Source: Apostichopus japonicus
Lineage: Eukaryota > Echinodermata > Holothuroidea > Aspidochirotida > Stichopodidae
Direction: 5' to 3'
Assembly: GCF_037975245.1 (NCBI RefSeq)
Contig: NC_092563.1
Location: forward strand, 21,980,960 to 22,044,959
Length of the DNA: 64,000 nucleotides
Part shown: positions 1-10,859 of the stretch, piece after piece
Layout of the letters: each line of letters starts with the position of its first letter
Numbering within the stretch: position 1 is the stretch's first letter
The notes under the pieces: generated by a model
Databases searched by the model: none
What the model was told of the DNA's origin: nothing
The model's input: the letters and a program-made list of their open reading frames with translations, nothing else
Made by a program: the position numbers and the translations under genes

Positions 1-859
1 TCAAACTTTAAAGCCTCATTATACATACAAACTCCACTTCTACTTTCACTAAACAATCTTTTCATGGTAACTAACTTTATGACAATATTGTCAGAATTTT
101 GGTTTATTTACACAGTTCAAAGAAATGAAAATTTCAGACAAGAAAATTGTTTAATATCCACAACATTAATCATGCGTATACATGTGTGGGTACTGGGCAG
201 GAGCTTTGAGCTTTCGTTCATAACTGTACATGTGTTGTGTGTAACCACTACTGTATGCTTAGTACCATAAATGATGGCATTACATAATATATCTGGCTCT
301 CTCTCACAGTTTTCTGTAGCAGATATAGCCATTAGAATGACACATTTATAAACAGTCTTGACTCATTAGTTCTTCCCTGGCAGTTGAATGTTCGACCGTA
401 TTTAGTGTTCACTGTGTATCCGTCATCATTTTTGTTTCTAATTTTTCAAATTACAGACAATACGTACATTTGCTTGTGCCAGTGTTAGCCTATGATACCG
501 TGAATGCCACTACAACAATACTGTATTTACACACATGAATGCATACTGTAAACCATTGGCAATTTTGCATGCATGAAAATGATGAAACTACATTACAACT
601 ACAGTATTTACAAACTGCAGGAGTGTGAGACTTAATGCATAACATTGCATACCAAGTTGATGTTGAAGTGGTAAAGTTGGCCTTCATATCTTCTGACTTG
701 GTTCCTTGCTCTGCCTTGTATTGCCGAACATGTGCTGAACACCGATGATTGCAAGTGATGACAGTTTGTATTGTACCTTGAATTATTAAGTTGAGATACT
801 TTGTACTGGTTATTTGCACAACTTGCACTAGACCTTTCATTCCATACGTTATGCGCCGG
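1..859. repeat. Segmental duplication block A1 (matches 48,030-48,858)
   Basis: This non-coding stretch is nearly collinear with 48,030-48,858, with scattered substitutions and small indels. Small ORFs on both strands are not kept open between the copies, so I see no gene. The block ends at the Ginger1-like insertion. Copy B continues past that point without the insertion. Confidence 0.9.
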
Positions 860-1045
860 TGTGACAGTACAGAGTGTCCCCCTGTACAAAGTGTCTCCGC
901 GGACACTTTGTACCAGCATATTTAGTCCGGTCGGACATTATCTGCTGAAAATTGTGTCCCACCCTCACAGCAAATATAGTCCCACCGGACGAAATGTCCT
1001 GGTACAGAATGTCCGCAAATACTTCATAGCATCTTTTGTCCCGCA
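860..1045. repeat. Left terminal inverted repeat region of the Ginger1-like element
   Basis: Many short GTCC/GGAC palindromes and paired words are shared with 6,905-7,146 read in reverse complement, for example TTTAGTC, GGACATTAT and AAATTGTGTCCC. The outermost 19 bp match the other end at about 14 positions. Such sub-terminal repeats are likely transposase-binding sites; that role is inferred. Confidence 0.75.
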
Positions 1046-4000
1046 TAAAATTTAAGCATTTCGACATTCAAATGGCAATTGAGTTCATTATATCAATAAT
1101 TAGAGCAGATGCATACATCAGAGTTAAATGTTACAGGATATAAATGAGACGTTGTGCGTTGTTGCAAAACAAAAAATAGAAGGGGAAAAAAAGAAGAAAA
1201 AGAAACAAGTCTTCCATCTGTAGAAGATGTTAATCATGTTTTTGTTGTGATTGCTGCTATTTCATCCTCCGTATATGTTGCATGTTGTATTCGGCAACTA
1301 CATTGCGTTCATAGTCATCTTTACAGAGGGAGGGATAGTATAAACCTAACTCCCCCCCCCCTCCCAACGGAGGGCGGGTACGGGATAGGGAATGCAACAG
1401 CTACAACAAAAAATGATAATTGCAGAGGTAAAATATTACGAACTTTAGGAGTCCAAACTTCATTGTTGCCGTATTTCCCTAACACACAGTGGGTAAGTTT
1501 TGGCAAGTATGGTAACTGTACTTCATGGGTCTACGAGAGTTGCCATGGCAATATGAAATTTCATCCGTGCGTAAAGCTCATTATAGGACGGGAACCGAGG
1601 GTGTTTTTAAGTTACGGATAAGGGGGGGGGGGGAGTTGGGATGGTAAGTTATCGAATTTGTGTCCTGGGGAGGGGTCTTCTTAAGTCTGTGACCTATCTG
1701 TGATGAGTTCCAAAATATTTTTGTTTGCTAATAACAACCATGAAGTAGCTGGACTAGATACTTCTCTGACCTTGAACATGTCAACACTGCCCCAACCCTC
1801 TCCGTATGGGCTTGACACCTATTTATTGACTTTCATTACTACTTTATTGTTTACTTTCTTACCCTTCCTTATTTTTGTCACTCAATCGTCAAGGTTTTCT
1901 CCCTTTCAACAAGGTGGAGGGCCATTCCCCCACCCCCTGCCCCGTTGTGATGGCCATGCGTGAAGCAAATTTTCATTTGTATAGACAAATGGCATTCCAG
2001 GCAATTCCAGTGATAAAGGTTTGTTGTTTCTTATTATGAATGTTTCTTATTGGACAAAAGTGGTTCAAATTAGAAAAGATATATTAGAACGATACCCTCT
2101 TCAAAAGAGCTGCAAACATACAGGAAACAAAACAAAGCCAAACAAGGGAAAGAATAAAGCAAATAGGACAGAGCAGGATGCAATATGCTAGATTTTTTGT
2201 CTCATCATGTTTCTCACACTTTAAATATGTCATTCTTGTAGAGAAAAGTTTGTTAAAAGAAAGTTAATATAGTAAAAATCAAAACATGAAATTGGATGAT
2301 AGTCATGCACAAACACAATATACTGAATCTATATCAGACTGGGCAAAGAGTGAAAAATGATTATACATGGGATCTGGGAGGTAGGAGCCTGGGGGGGGGG
2401 GGCACTGTCTGTACATGCTATTTTTAAATGGCATCCCATATCTTTTTATAGCACGTTTAACAATTAACAATCTCAATAAATAGTATTGATAACATACTAA
2501 CACATCATACATCATATTTAAGTGATATGGCCGGTGTGTATCGGTTTATAGCATATCGAGTGGTGGTTGTGGAATGAGAAAATGTCCCTCTGATGTTGTG
2601 TGCCCACCCTCACTTCCTACCCCCTGCATGGGGAAATTTAACTGGAATGATGACTCTCCCTTTGTAGCTCTGATGCAACTAAAGATAATCCATGCTTTCT
2701 AGAGCATCCTTCAAGCAGGGAGGTATTGCTTGATTAGAATGATATACTACTGTCACTCTTCTTCAAACAATATGTACTTGAAACTCTCATAATCCACATG
2801 AAGAACATCCTCTTTAGAGTTTGGTAAAGACCTCAATAAAACCATGCAGAAGTTTCCCTGTTAGAATTCCCCCCCTTTAACTGCTTTCCACAAACAGTAG
2901 GATTACCTATATAATGCTTTAATGTGCAACTTGATACCGTCAAAAATTTAATCTTGATTGTTAATTACAAATAAAACAGCTGAATCTCATATATCCAATG
3001 GGTTTTTCGTTAAGACTTACACAGAAATCCATAACAGCAAAAGTTACAACAGGAAGAAGAATATGGTCGGTTATATGTTTTACTATGAGAACTTATCTTG
3101 AACACAACTTCCAGAACCAAGAAACACGCCTTCTTACTGTATTTGTTATTTAATGAAGTAATGAGGTGATAAAGAATTTCGAGCGTCACATCCCTTCGAC
3201 TACGACTGGCAGTGAAAAGTCAATGGCCTGTCTTTGCTTAAACGTATAGCAGCCGACGCAATTTTCTCTCATGATATGTTAGAGTGAAAGACAAGATTAT
3301 TGTCGGTAACAAGTTAACTGCTAAGAAAATCGTCTAGACATGTCTTCTGTTAACCTCATACATACTCCCTCCATTGGTGGTCAGGGATGAGATATCAGTA
3401 CAACCAAATCTGTGCAAAATAAAAGTTGAAAGCAATATTATGAGTAGTGAATACCACACTGTAAGTCATATATAAAATAAATTATCATCTTGAAAAGTTA
3501 TGTGTAAGCTCCACTACAAAGATAATTAACATTCACCATATTGGTTAAGTGTAGACTGTATAGTGTACAACTGAACTATGCTTAGGCATTGAGTTAATTT
3601 GATGATCTTTTATTGTGACACCTACATGTTTATGGGATTACTGGCTCCATTTTATTAATTGGAGAATGCATGTCATAATTTTGGCGCTATATTGTACAGT
3701 TCACTACCAAACCTGAAAAGTTTTAACCACATGAGCCAATACAACTTTGGGGCATATTAATTAAATTTAATATCAGAAATTTATCAAATTAGAGTAAGCT
3801 AGGATACAACAGAAATTTGATGCCTTTTGGTGCTCTATTGATGTATGTGTGCCTGGTATGACTGTTTAATGCCGATCAAACATTAATTGTCCTGAATCAG
3901 GATCCATGGGGGGTTCAAAACACCCTCTGTATGACCCAAATGCAAAAACAAATAATGCTAGCTTACCATTATTATAGTAAAATGTACTATTATACATCAT

Positions 4001-4730
4001 TTTGCATCAAGAGACCTAAACATTGCCTTATTTTGCCAAAGAAAAAGGGGTCCCTCTCCCAGGTTTCAGGAAATATCCCCCACCACACACAAACACATTT
4101 AGCAATTTTCCACAACGGACCTAACAGAAAAATGGTACCAAAACTCAGTTGATACATTATCTCTCTTATCTTGTCGAAATTCCTGTCAAAACAGCCAAGT
4201 GGTAATAAGTTCACACTTTCTAAACAGAAAAGTTCCCTGTGGTTACAATATCAAACTGTCCAACACCTTTTTGAAAAACAACACACAATAGGTGGTGTCT
4301 AGCTGTGGAATGTGGTCTTAATTATTTACTCATCATTTGTTTGAACAAATAAACTGTGTCTGCTGCAGTGAAACATGTCCAGCCAAAATCACTTTTTGGG
4401 GATGTAAATCAAATGACGACAATTGTCAGGCTATATGCTACTTAAGAACCAGAGGTGGAAACTTTGCAAGTAAATATAGGAACAAAAACTATGTACATAT
4501 AAACTTGTTAATGGGGACTTAACCTGCAAAGATTTACAGTACACTTTCTCTGTTCTCACCTACCTTCGTGATCTTTCTGTATGCTTAATACCTATTTGGA
4601 AATAATTTATACTCAAACACAGCATTCTGCCATGCACTACAAGTTATTTGCATGGTACAAATAACAGATATGATGCCATTCATAATGGAACTAACTACAG
4701 AAAATTATTCACTTTTTAAGACATGCTTAC
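1046..4730. other. Interior of the Ginger1-like element, mostly unassigned
   Basis: About 3.7 kb with no convincing long ORF. A homopolymer-bounded sub-element appears at 1,338-1,642: it starts AACT plus a C run and ends with a G run plus AGTT, so its ends are inverted. A minus-strand trace of the second catalytic-Asp region of the integrase may be at 3,412-3,330. Plus-strand 4,337-4,522 encodes a Cys-rich 61-residue ORF with no recognised zinc-finger spacing. Confidence 0.5.
3330..3412 (-). pseudogene. Possible decayed integrase exon (second catalytic Asp region)
   Basis: The minus strand reads I-P-D-H-Q-W-R-E-Y-V and, after a one-base frame change, E-V-N-R-R. Gypsy/Ginger integrases have a loop here resembling I-x-D-Q-G-x-E-F-x-N-E-V-N. 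The match is short and frameshifted, and no clear splice sites flank it, so this is only a hint that the DDE domain once continued here. Confidence 0.25.
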
Positions 4731-4888
4731 CTCATCATCACATCAGTAATGCAATAAGAAGTTGATGCTGCAGTCTTTTCAGGCACTGCCTTAGTCTCAG
4801 GCCACTTTGAATAGAAGTCAGACAGTGTTATGATGTACAGTCGCTTGGCAGCTGTCACTGGTAGAGGACCAATAAGATCTACACCAAC
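4731..4888 (-). pseudogene. Integrase catalytic core exon, Ginger1-like transposase
   Basis: A 158-bp minus-strand exon has a consensus acceptor (TTAACAG before position 4888) and donor (GTAAGC after 4731). It encodes 52 residues opening VGVDLIGPLPVTAAKRLYII, followed by SDFYSKWPE and an EKTA motif. This is the start of the rve/DDE integrase core of Gypsy-type integrases, and the Asp of VDL is the first catalytic acidic residue. It joins in phase 0 to the exon ending at 5558 (IPVTGLWKQ then VGVDLIG). The exon itself is open, but its partner exons have frameshifts, so the gene as a whole is broken. Confidence 0.8.
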
Positions 4889-5557
4889 CTGTTAAGAAAG
4901 AAGACAGCATTTAGGTGCTAATTTCAAAAACAATTACAAGTTGCATGCTTTGCCTTGACTGTTGTTCTATTCCATTGCTTCATTCTGTACAGAGATCTAG
5001 ATAAAAACAGTGGGATATCTGATCGAAACAGGGTGTTGGTGGATTTAGGCCAATTATTTTTACCTTGCAAACATGAAAATGTAACTTACACCATACTGTA
5101 CCATATATTTACAATCTCTTTCTTCAACCACTAAACCAGAAAAATGATACGCCACTTTTGCAACTTACAATTATATTCCTATATTGTTGGTTGCTCTGCA
5201 GTTAGGCCAGAGTGTGGCTTAAAGGTATGCTGTATAGGCCTTAAATATGCCAAATTTTCACTATGGATAAAATTCTATAAGTATGTTTATTTCCCTGGAG
5301 GAAATTTACCTCACTGGGACATTCAATATCTCGTGTCATCATTTAGAATGTCTGAGCACAATTTAAAGGGTTATTACCCCTTGGAAAGTACTTTTTGAAA
5401 ACTTTTAGCAATTAAAGTGGCCAAAATTTAGGGCCAATACAGACTACCTTTAAACTTGTAAATGTTGAATTTGTCCAGAAAGAGTGACATTAACTATACT
5501 AAACCTTCACTGCATACTGTGGACATCTTGTGCAATTAAAACAGATTGAGAATTTAC

Positions 5558-5735
5558 CTGTTTCCATAATCCAGTTACAGGAATGCTATGGAGACTTGTT
5601 CGTAGGTCTACAGGACAATGACGCTTTGACATCCTGTTGAACATAACTTGTTACATCAACGTTGATAGTTTTCCAATAGAATCTAGACATAGTCTGTTGT
5701 CTGGTTTATCTATGCAAAGATGAACACCTTCAAAG
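5558..5735 (-). pseudogene. Integrase zinc-finger/linker exon, frameshifted
   Basis: The minus strand shows TRQQTMSRFYWKTINVDV in one frame. In another frame it shows CPVDLRTSLHSIPVTGLWKQ, running into a GTAAAT donor at 5557-5552. Gypsy/Ginger integrases carry an HHCC zinc finger with a conserved Tyr-Trp and a C-x2-C, followed by a Pro-rich linker ending in Trp just before the catalytic core. Both halves are recognisable but lie in different frames, so at least one indel lies between them, near 5,640. The upstream acceptor is not clear. Confidence 0.65.
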
Positions 5736-6551
5736 AGATAAGAAAATTCATGATCAAGGAGATATCATGTTTTTTTGCCCACCCCCCCCCAAAAAAAACA
5801 ACAACAAACAAACACACACAAATATATGGGCTGCAGGATTGGTAGTTCTAGCTGAAGTGCCTTAAAATTGAATTACAACTCTATATTGGTGTTTGAAATG
5901 GAATATTCCCATTATTGTACATATTGCATGGCCACTATTTGGGTCTATAGATATTTAAGGAGTTTTCTTCTGCAGTGAAGTTTGGCATGTAGAGAATATG
6001 CCACACCTAAAAAAGTACTATCAGGCCTTCAATATCTGTTCTTACCAACCAAAATTAATGAACGTGAATTTGTTATGTACAGTATTAGTGCCACTTTCCT
6101 CTAGAAGTAGGCTAGGCTATATGCTATAGTCCAATAATAGCATTTTATAGTGTCCCATGCATGCAAACCAGACTAGCTCTGTAAGCGTTAGTGATCTGTT
6201 GTTATCTTTTATGATAGGCAGGGCGATAAAGGGTAGAAATTTATAATAATTTTCACAAAAATTTGTTAAGACAATTGGGTAAACAAAACGAAAAGAAATA
6301 GGCCCTAACAACTTTGTTCATGCACTTACAACTTTGCTCAAGCATACAACTGATTATAATGTTGCATAAGCAATTGCTTGACTTTTGCGAATGAGTTTTT
6401 ACAACTATAACCAAACGTGGTAAAAGAATATCATGATTTGTGCACCAATCAGTCCTAGAGGCCTGGTTATAGTTTAACTGTGGAATGGCCGTTCGCCATT
6501 TAACAACCAATACCATATTGTGTATCCTATACTGTAAGTTACAGACATTAC

Positions 6552-6873
6552 CTTATAGATGTCACTAGTCAGTATGAGCTGCCTCGATTTGGGCGAGTTG
6601 AGAAGCCCTAGATAGCAAAACTTTCCTTTATTTTCGGTATGCAAGAGTTCCATTTTCAGCCAGTCTGAAAGACTGACTTTGTCTCCGTAAGATCCTTCTC
6701 TGTTTTATTCTTGTAAACCCACTTGGATAGCTCTCATCTCTTAGAATATCTGCAATTTGTCTCACGTTTTCTGTTAGCTTTTCCATTTTTAGTTGTCGCA
6801 CGAGTTTACTGCTAAATATACGGAAGCCGAAATACGACAGTTTGCTAATAATACGGATACTGCCAGAGTCCAT
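6552..6873 (-). pseudogene. N-terminal exon of the Ginger1-like transposase, one frameshift
   Basis: The minus-strand ORF starts at 6873, with an internal Met before EKLTENVRQIADILRDESYP. It includes GFTRIKQRRILRRQSQSF and ENGTLAY, then stops at TAA near 6628. In the next frame the homology continues as GKFCYLGLLNSPKSRQLILT up to a donor (AAG, then GTAATG) at 6552. The layout resembles the N-terminus of human GIN1, a host gene thought to derive from Ginger1: a T-x4-R-x2-RR-x2-F segment, then a Tyr-bearing strand and a Leu-rich strand. One extra base in the A run near 6,630 accounts for the break. Confidence 0.65.
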
Positions 6874-6904
6874 TACTAATTAAATTTTTGCTACTCGAAC
6901 GTAC

Positions 6905-7146
6905 ATGCTAATGCGGACGTAGTGTTCAGGGGGACACAATTTACAACCAAATATGCGACCAACAAATAATGTCCCCCCTCGTTTCATCATAGCATAAACT
7001 GTCCTGGGAGACAGTCTGTACCAACTGGCCTTGTACAAAAGGTCCGGGAGACTAAATGTACTGGTAAATTCAGTATAAACTGTCCCAGTGGGACTGGGAC
7101 AGTTTATACTGAATATGGAATATTTGCGACAGTTTGTACTGCTACA
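6905..7146. repeat. Right terminal inverted repeat region of the Ginger1-like element
   Basis: This is the partner of 860-1,045. It ends in TGTACTGCTACA directly before the second CCGG. It includes a strong palindrome around 7,070-7,115 (AGTATAAACTGTCCCAGT and its inverse). The GTCC/GGAC words occur in the same inside-out order as at the left end. Confidence 0.75.
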
Positions 7147-7237
7147 CCGGTTCTAACAGGTTTCGCTAAACTAGTACACGTAAATTTCTCAGAAGAGGTT
7201 ATAGCGCTTACACAGGTTAAATCTCTGACCAAGGTGG

Positions 7238-7765
7238 CTAAATCCTGACGAGACCAAGATCACAACGTTGCACCACGGCGCACACACACAGAAATATTTT
7301 CAGGTTCTCTGTACGCATTGACTTTGCACAGGAATGAGATCTCAAAAGAAAATGAAGTTCGTGATATTGATTCAACACCATGTTCGTGAGGCGTTGCAAA
7401 TGTTCAAGGCCCCCAGTCCCATGAGTCTTACTATGTCGACCGTCTGTTGCTACTTTTGCATGAGCCATCTCGTGTACTAGTGTGTCAAAGAGCGAAATGG
7501 GAGATTTATGTGCCCGACCGTTAAGTAAAATCAAATCAAAGTCTTTAATGCCTGAAACTGCTTGTGTTAATCCCTTGATGTTCATAGATATATGTTCTGG
7601 CAATCTTTCTACTACTGCTAACTTTTCTGTTGCTTCGGGTAATGTGTTATTAAGGGCTATACGGTTAACAAAATTGTACAACTGTTCTGAAGGGGCCTGC
7701 CATTTGTGAATACCATAACGTGGGGGGCTTGGGACTGGGGGCCTTGAACATTTGCAACGCCTCAC
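7238..7765 (-). CDS. SprT-like zinc metalloprotease domain ORF inside a transposon
   Basis: This 175-residue ORF contains LFDTLVHEMAHAKV, an HExxH zinc-binding motif in the SprT context, followed by a downstream His-Gly (KTHGTGGLEHLQRLT). SprT-like domains, as in SPRTN (a DNA-protein crosslink protease), use HExxH plus a later His, with a hydrophobic strand before the helix. That strand is visible here as DFDLILLNGRAH. The first 20 or so residues are antisense of the neighbouring satellite unit, so the ATG at 7765 is probably not an ancestral start. The Cys-rich C-terminus also looks unrelated to the family. The ORF is most likely a captured exon or gene fragment. Expression and activity are unknown. 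Confidence 0.6.
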   Translation of the reverse strand: MRRCKCSRPPVPSPPRYGIHKWQAPSEQLYNFVNRIALNNTLPEATEKLAVVERLPEHISMNIKGLTQAVSGIKDFDLILLNGRAHKSPISLFDTLVHEMAHAKVATDGRHSKTHGTGGLEHLQRLTNMVLNQYHELHFLLRSHSCAKSMRTENLKIFLCVCAVVQRCDLGLVRI

Positions 7766-8700
7766 GGAGCTAACACAAAGTCAATGGGAGCTGTTTCATT
7801 TTTTTTCTAAGTCCAAAACAGAATTGGCATATTTGGCATGTGTTTCGGGCCCCGTGCGCCATGGAAAATAGGGATTTGACCCAAACTAAGTCCTGACCCA
7901 AATTTCGTATGTACCAGCTAGACGTTCACGAAGTTTGAGTACCATACCGTGGGGGGCTTGGGAATGGGGGCTATGAACATTTGCAACGCCTCACGGAGCT
8001 AACACAAAGTCAATGGGAGCTGTTTCATTTTTTTTCTAAGTCCAAAACAGAATTGGCATATTTGGCATGTGTTTCGGGCCCCGTGCGCCATGGAAAATAG
8101 GGATTTGACCCAAACTAAGTCCTGACCCAAATTTCGTATGTACCAGCTAGACGTTCACGAAGTTTGAGTACCATACCGTGGGGGGCTTGGGACTGGGGGC
8201 CTTGAACTTTTGCAACGCCTCACGGAGCTAACACAAAGTCAATGGGAGCTGTTTCATTTTTTTTCTAAGTCCAAAACAGAATTGGCATATTTGGCATGTG
8301 TTTCGGGCCCCGTGCGCCATGGAAAATAGGGATTTGACCCAAACTAAGTCCTGACCCAAATTTCGTATGTACCAGCTAGACGTTCACGAAGTTTGAGTAC
8401 CATACCGTGGGGGGCTTGGGACTGGGGGCCTTGAACTTTTGCAACGCCTCACGGAGCTAACACAAAGTCAATGGGAGCTGTTTCCTTTTTTTTTTTAAGT
8501 CCAAAACAGAATTGGCATATTTGGCATGTGTTTCGGGCCCCGTGCGCCATGGAAAATAGGGATTTGACCCAAACTAAGTCCTGACCCAAATTTCGTATGT
8601 ACCAGCTAGACGTTCACGAAGTATTAGTACCATACCGTGCACTTGGGACTGGGGGCCTTGAACTTTTGCAACGCCTCACGGAGCTAACACAAAGTCAATG
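7713..8700 (+). repeat. 229-bp tandem repeat array (about four units)
   Basis: The word ACCATAcCGTG recurs at 7713, 7941, 8170, 8399 and 8629, so units are 228-230 bp and nearly identical. Each unit reads on the plus strand GTGGLEhLQRLTELTQSQWE and stays open for about 48 codons until TAG. The word GTGGLEHLQRLT also occurs in the SprT-like ORF on the opposite strand (7,420-7,380). So the satellite was built from a diverged, inverted copy of the protease's C-terminal part. Confidence 0.85.
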
Positions 8701-8795
8701 GGAATTTTTTAATGATACTATAACGCACTGCACAGATCTCGGACTTAGTTTATTTTGCAGAGATTTAACCCTCGTGAGCGCTATAACCCCCTCTC

Positions 8796-9050
8796 AAATT
8801 TCTTACGAGCATAAACTTTCTTACGGTTTTCTCTAACGATTATTTTTCCTCTCAATTTCTTCGACCACTCTCTTTTGGTTGAAATTAAACGAATAACTCC
8901 ACACATGATTTAAAAGGTTCACTCTAGCGATGGAAGAAACGGTTTGTATCCAGTTCGATGACGATTTTTCTTTTTAGATTGGAAGTGCTACAGAGTTACT
9001 TGTCAGTTCTCCGCCTGTTTGGAAATTGTTACGATTACATCATAACAAAC
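8796..9050. repeat. Segmental duplication block A2 (matches 48,890-49,140)
   Basis: Non-coding sequence matching copy B after the empty site. At 9,050 the copies part. B holds a SINE here, while A has about 240 bp of unrelated sequence ending in a G tract; the copies rejoin at about 9,290. Confidence 0.8.
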
Positions 9051-9724
9051 TGCTCAATGTTTATCAGGAACTCCCCAAATTGGTCACTTCAAATATGCCA
9101 GACACACTGACACATTCCTGATTTTGTAACTTTACGAACATGCCTTAGCTAAAGTGGTTCATGGTGGGGACTTTACTGGCGACCAACTTCCTCAATTAGA
9201 GGGATAACAGAATGTGATGGGATGGAGAGCGGAGGGAGTGGGAGGATGAGGGTGGGGGAGGGGGGGGGGGGTGGGGAGGTGTGAACGGGCGGGGGGAGGT
9301 AGCAGACAAACATCTAAGTACTATTTCTTAGTCGTCAGTACATACAATCATGACCGTAGTTACTAAATGGTGTCTCCTGTTCCACCCCCCCCCCCCTTAT
9401 CGTCTGCATTTCCAAAGAAGATAGTAGTCCCAATGATTCGGTTACAAATAGCAGCCAATACCTTGACGCCCCAAGGCCATATATGTCTACATTTCTTTGT
9501 GCTGTGGATTACTCTTTCCTGAGAACTACTTCATCATCGTTACTAGAAATATCACAAATTCACATTACAAGAAAAATTAAGGACTCAGGTGTACAAACAA
9601 CATAGCAGACACCACACATCATCACCATTGTCTATATTTCAGCTGCATATTTGGCGTATATACAGTAAACCAAAATGTAATGTTAGAACTATAATATACA
9701 TACTTCAGTTAAGACTGACACGGC
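9051..9724. other. Unassigned sequence with G and C homopolymers
   Basis: G-rich purine sequence around 9,230-9,300 and a C run near 9,385. The stretch 9,290-9,345 matches B at 49,370-49,430. No gene is visible. Confidence 0.4.
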
Positions 9725-9990
9725 AGATTACTTGAGATGTATGTATGTATGTATGTATATGTGATCTTCCCGCAAGCAGGAACTCGCGAAAGAAGCCATG
9801 GAGGCTTATAGACTCGCAAGCTGACCGAAGCCAATCTCTCGGCACACATCCATTTAACGTCCATGTCGGGAAGTTGTTATTGAACAACACCCTTGCCAGA
9901 CGACACACCTTGCTGTCGGCGGGGAATCGAACCGGGGATCTCATGACTGGGAGACGCCGGCGTTAACCACTAGGCTATACACTCCGCCAT
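9725..9990 (-). mobile_element. tRNA-derived SINE, minus orientation
   Basis: Read on the minus strand, it starts with a tRNA-like head: an A-box-like TAGCCTAGTGGTTAACGCC and a B-box-like GGTTCGATTCCCCGCC. The body follows and the element ends in a (TACA)n-type simple repeat at 9,736-9,760. The same family occurs in plus orientation at 49,141-49,366. A polymerase III promoter is inferred from the boxes. Confidence 0.8.
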
Positions 9991-10289
9991 GATAAAAACT
10001 TACACTGGTAATCTGAATTTTCACTAAATAGTTTAGTAAATTATGGTCACTCATTTTCCAACTTAAATCAGTTTATTCTGACCCAGTCTTTTCTACTCGG
10101 GAAATCCATAATTGTCTGAACCAGCCATGTACCAGATATTAATTTATATAGTTAACTTTTACGTTTGTAGACAAATACGTACTGAATGATGACCTTGAAA
10201 TGTCACAACAAACTTTGTTGATTACACAGAATTTGAAGAAAAATATCTTATTATACAAAGCAAAAGCAAAAACTTACAATTAAAAGGAA

Positions 10290-10500
10290 CAAGTTCCCCT
10301 ATTATGACAAGATTTCAGAACATTAAAATTATCTAAAAATCGCTGTTTTGGAGGAAATTTGAAAATGTTCAAACCATTGTAAGCAGTGACTTGGGGATAT
10401 AATTTAGCATGCAGCTATAATGCTATTAGATATAAGTGTTTGAAAATGCAAGTAAGCATTGCTCATATCTCGCCAGGGTCTCTAAATGGACTATAGTTTG
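10290..10500. repeat. Segmental duplication block A3 (matches 49,530-49,735)
   Basis: A collinear match to copy B beginning at CCCCTATTATGACAAGATTT. No coding signal. The next element (10,613-11,632) is absent from B. Confidence 0.8.
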
Positions 10501-10859
10501 CAGACACCACCGTAAATAACAAAACAGTTTCAAATTTGTAATCAATAACAACAATATAAGTTTGTAGAAATAGATTATAGAACTTGTTCCTATGCATCCA
10601 TTCTGTTTGGACCATATGCGTAGGAGCCTCATTTGATTTGGGGGGGGGGGGGGCTGTAACGACTTGCCCGAAAAATATAACCAAAATTTTTTCGCGCGCT
10701 CGTTCCACATGTTAATGTGCATATCATATAGGCATCCATCAGTTATTACATCACTGCCAATAACATGAAATCATTTTCCGTGTTATTACCCTTCCATATT
10801 GGTTAGAATTATTGGGGAAGTCGTTACAACAATAATGATAATAATATCAGTTTAACCAT

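Larger units (their letters stand above)
860..7146 (-). mobile_element. Ginger1-like DNA transposon with a decayed intron-containing transposase
   Basis: The 6,287-bp insertion is bounded by CCGG at 856-859 and 7147-7150. Copy B at about 48,854-48,860 reads straight through with a single CGG, so it is the empty site. The ends are inverted repeats: left TGTGACAGTACAGAGTGTC and right (reverse complement) TGTAGCAGTACAAACTGTC. GTCC-rich related sequence continues inward for roughly 200 bp on both sides. CCGG target duplication, ends starting TGT, long terminal repeats and a Gypsy-type integrase are the published hallmarks of Ginger1 (Gypsy INteGrasE Related) transposons. Minus-strand exons for such an integrase lie at 6,873-6,552, about 5,735-5,558 and 4,888-4,731. 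They carry frameshifts, so this copy is probably inactive. The C-terminal protease domain (OTU or Ulp1) known in some Ginger1 proteins was not found. Confidence 0.85.
7190..8795 (-). mobile_element. TIR element with 8-bp TSD carrying a SprT-like ORF and a satellite array
   Basis: The element is flanked by AAATTTCT at 7182-7189 and 8796-8803. Copy B (about 48,885-48,905) has a single GATTTCT at this spot and no insertion. The left end is CAGAAGAGGTTATAGCGC; the right end in reverse complement is GAGAGGGGGTTATAGCGC. Similarity then continues with GGTTAAATCTCTG, giving inverted repeats of about 40 bp. An 8-bp TSD with a left end starting CAG suggests the hAT superfamily, but no transposase is present, so it is non-autonomous. 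The cargo is a minus-strand SprT-like domain (7,238-7,765) and about four direct 229-bp repeats (7,713-8,700). Confidence 0.8.

Noticed and set aside
490-906. 138-residue minus-strand ORF in copy A and its 128-residue relative in copy B (48,457-48,843)
   Set aside because: The reading frames diverge by indels part-way along. There is no domain and no consistent substitution pattern.
4337-4522. Cys-rich plus-strand ORF that might be a PHD or other zinc finger of the Ginger1 element
   Set aside because: The Cys/His spacing fits no finger I know, and it lies on the strand opposite the transposase.
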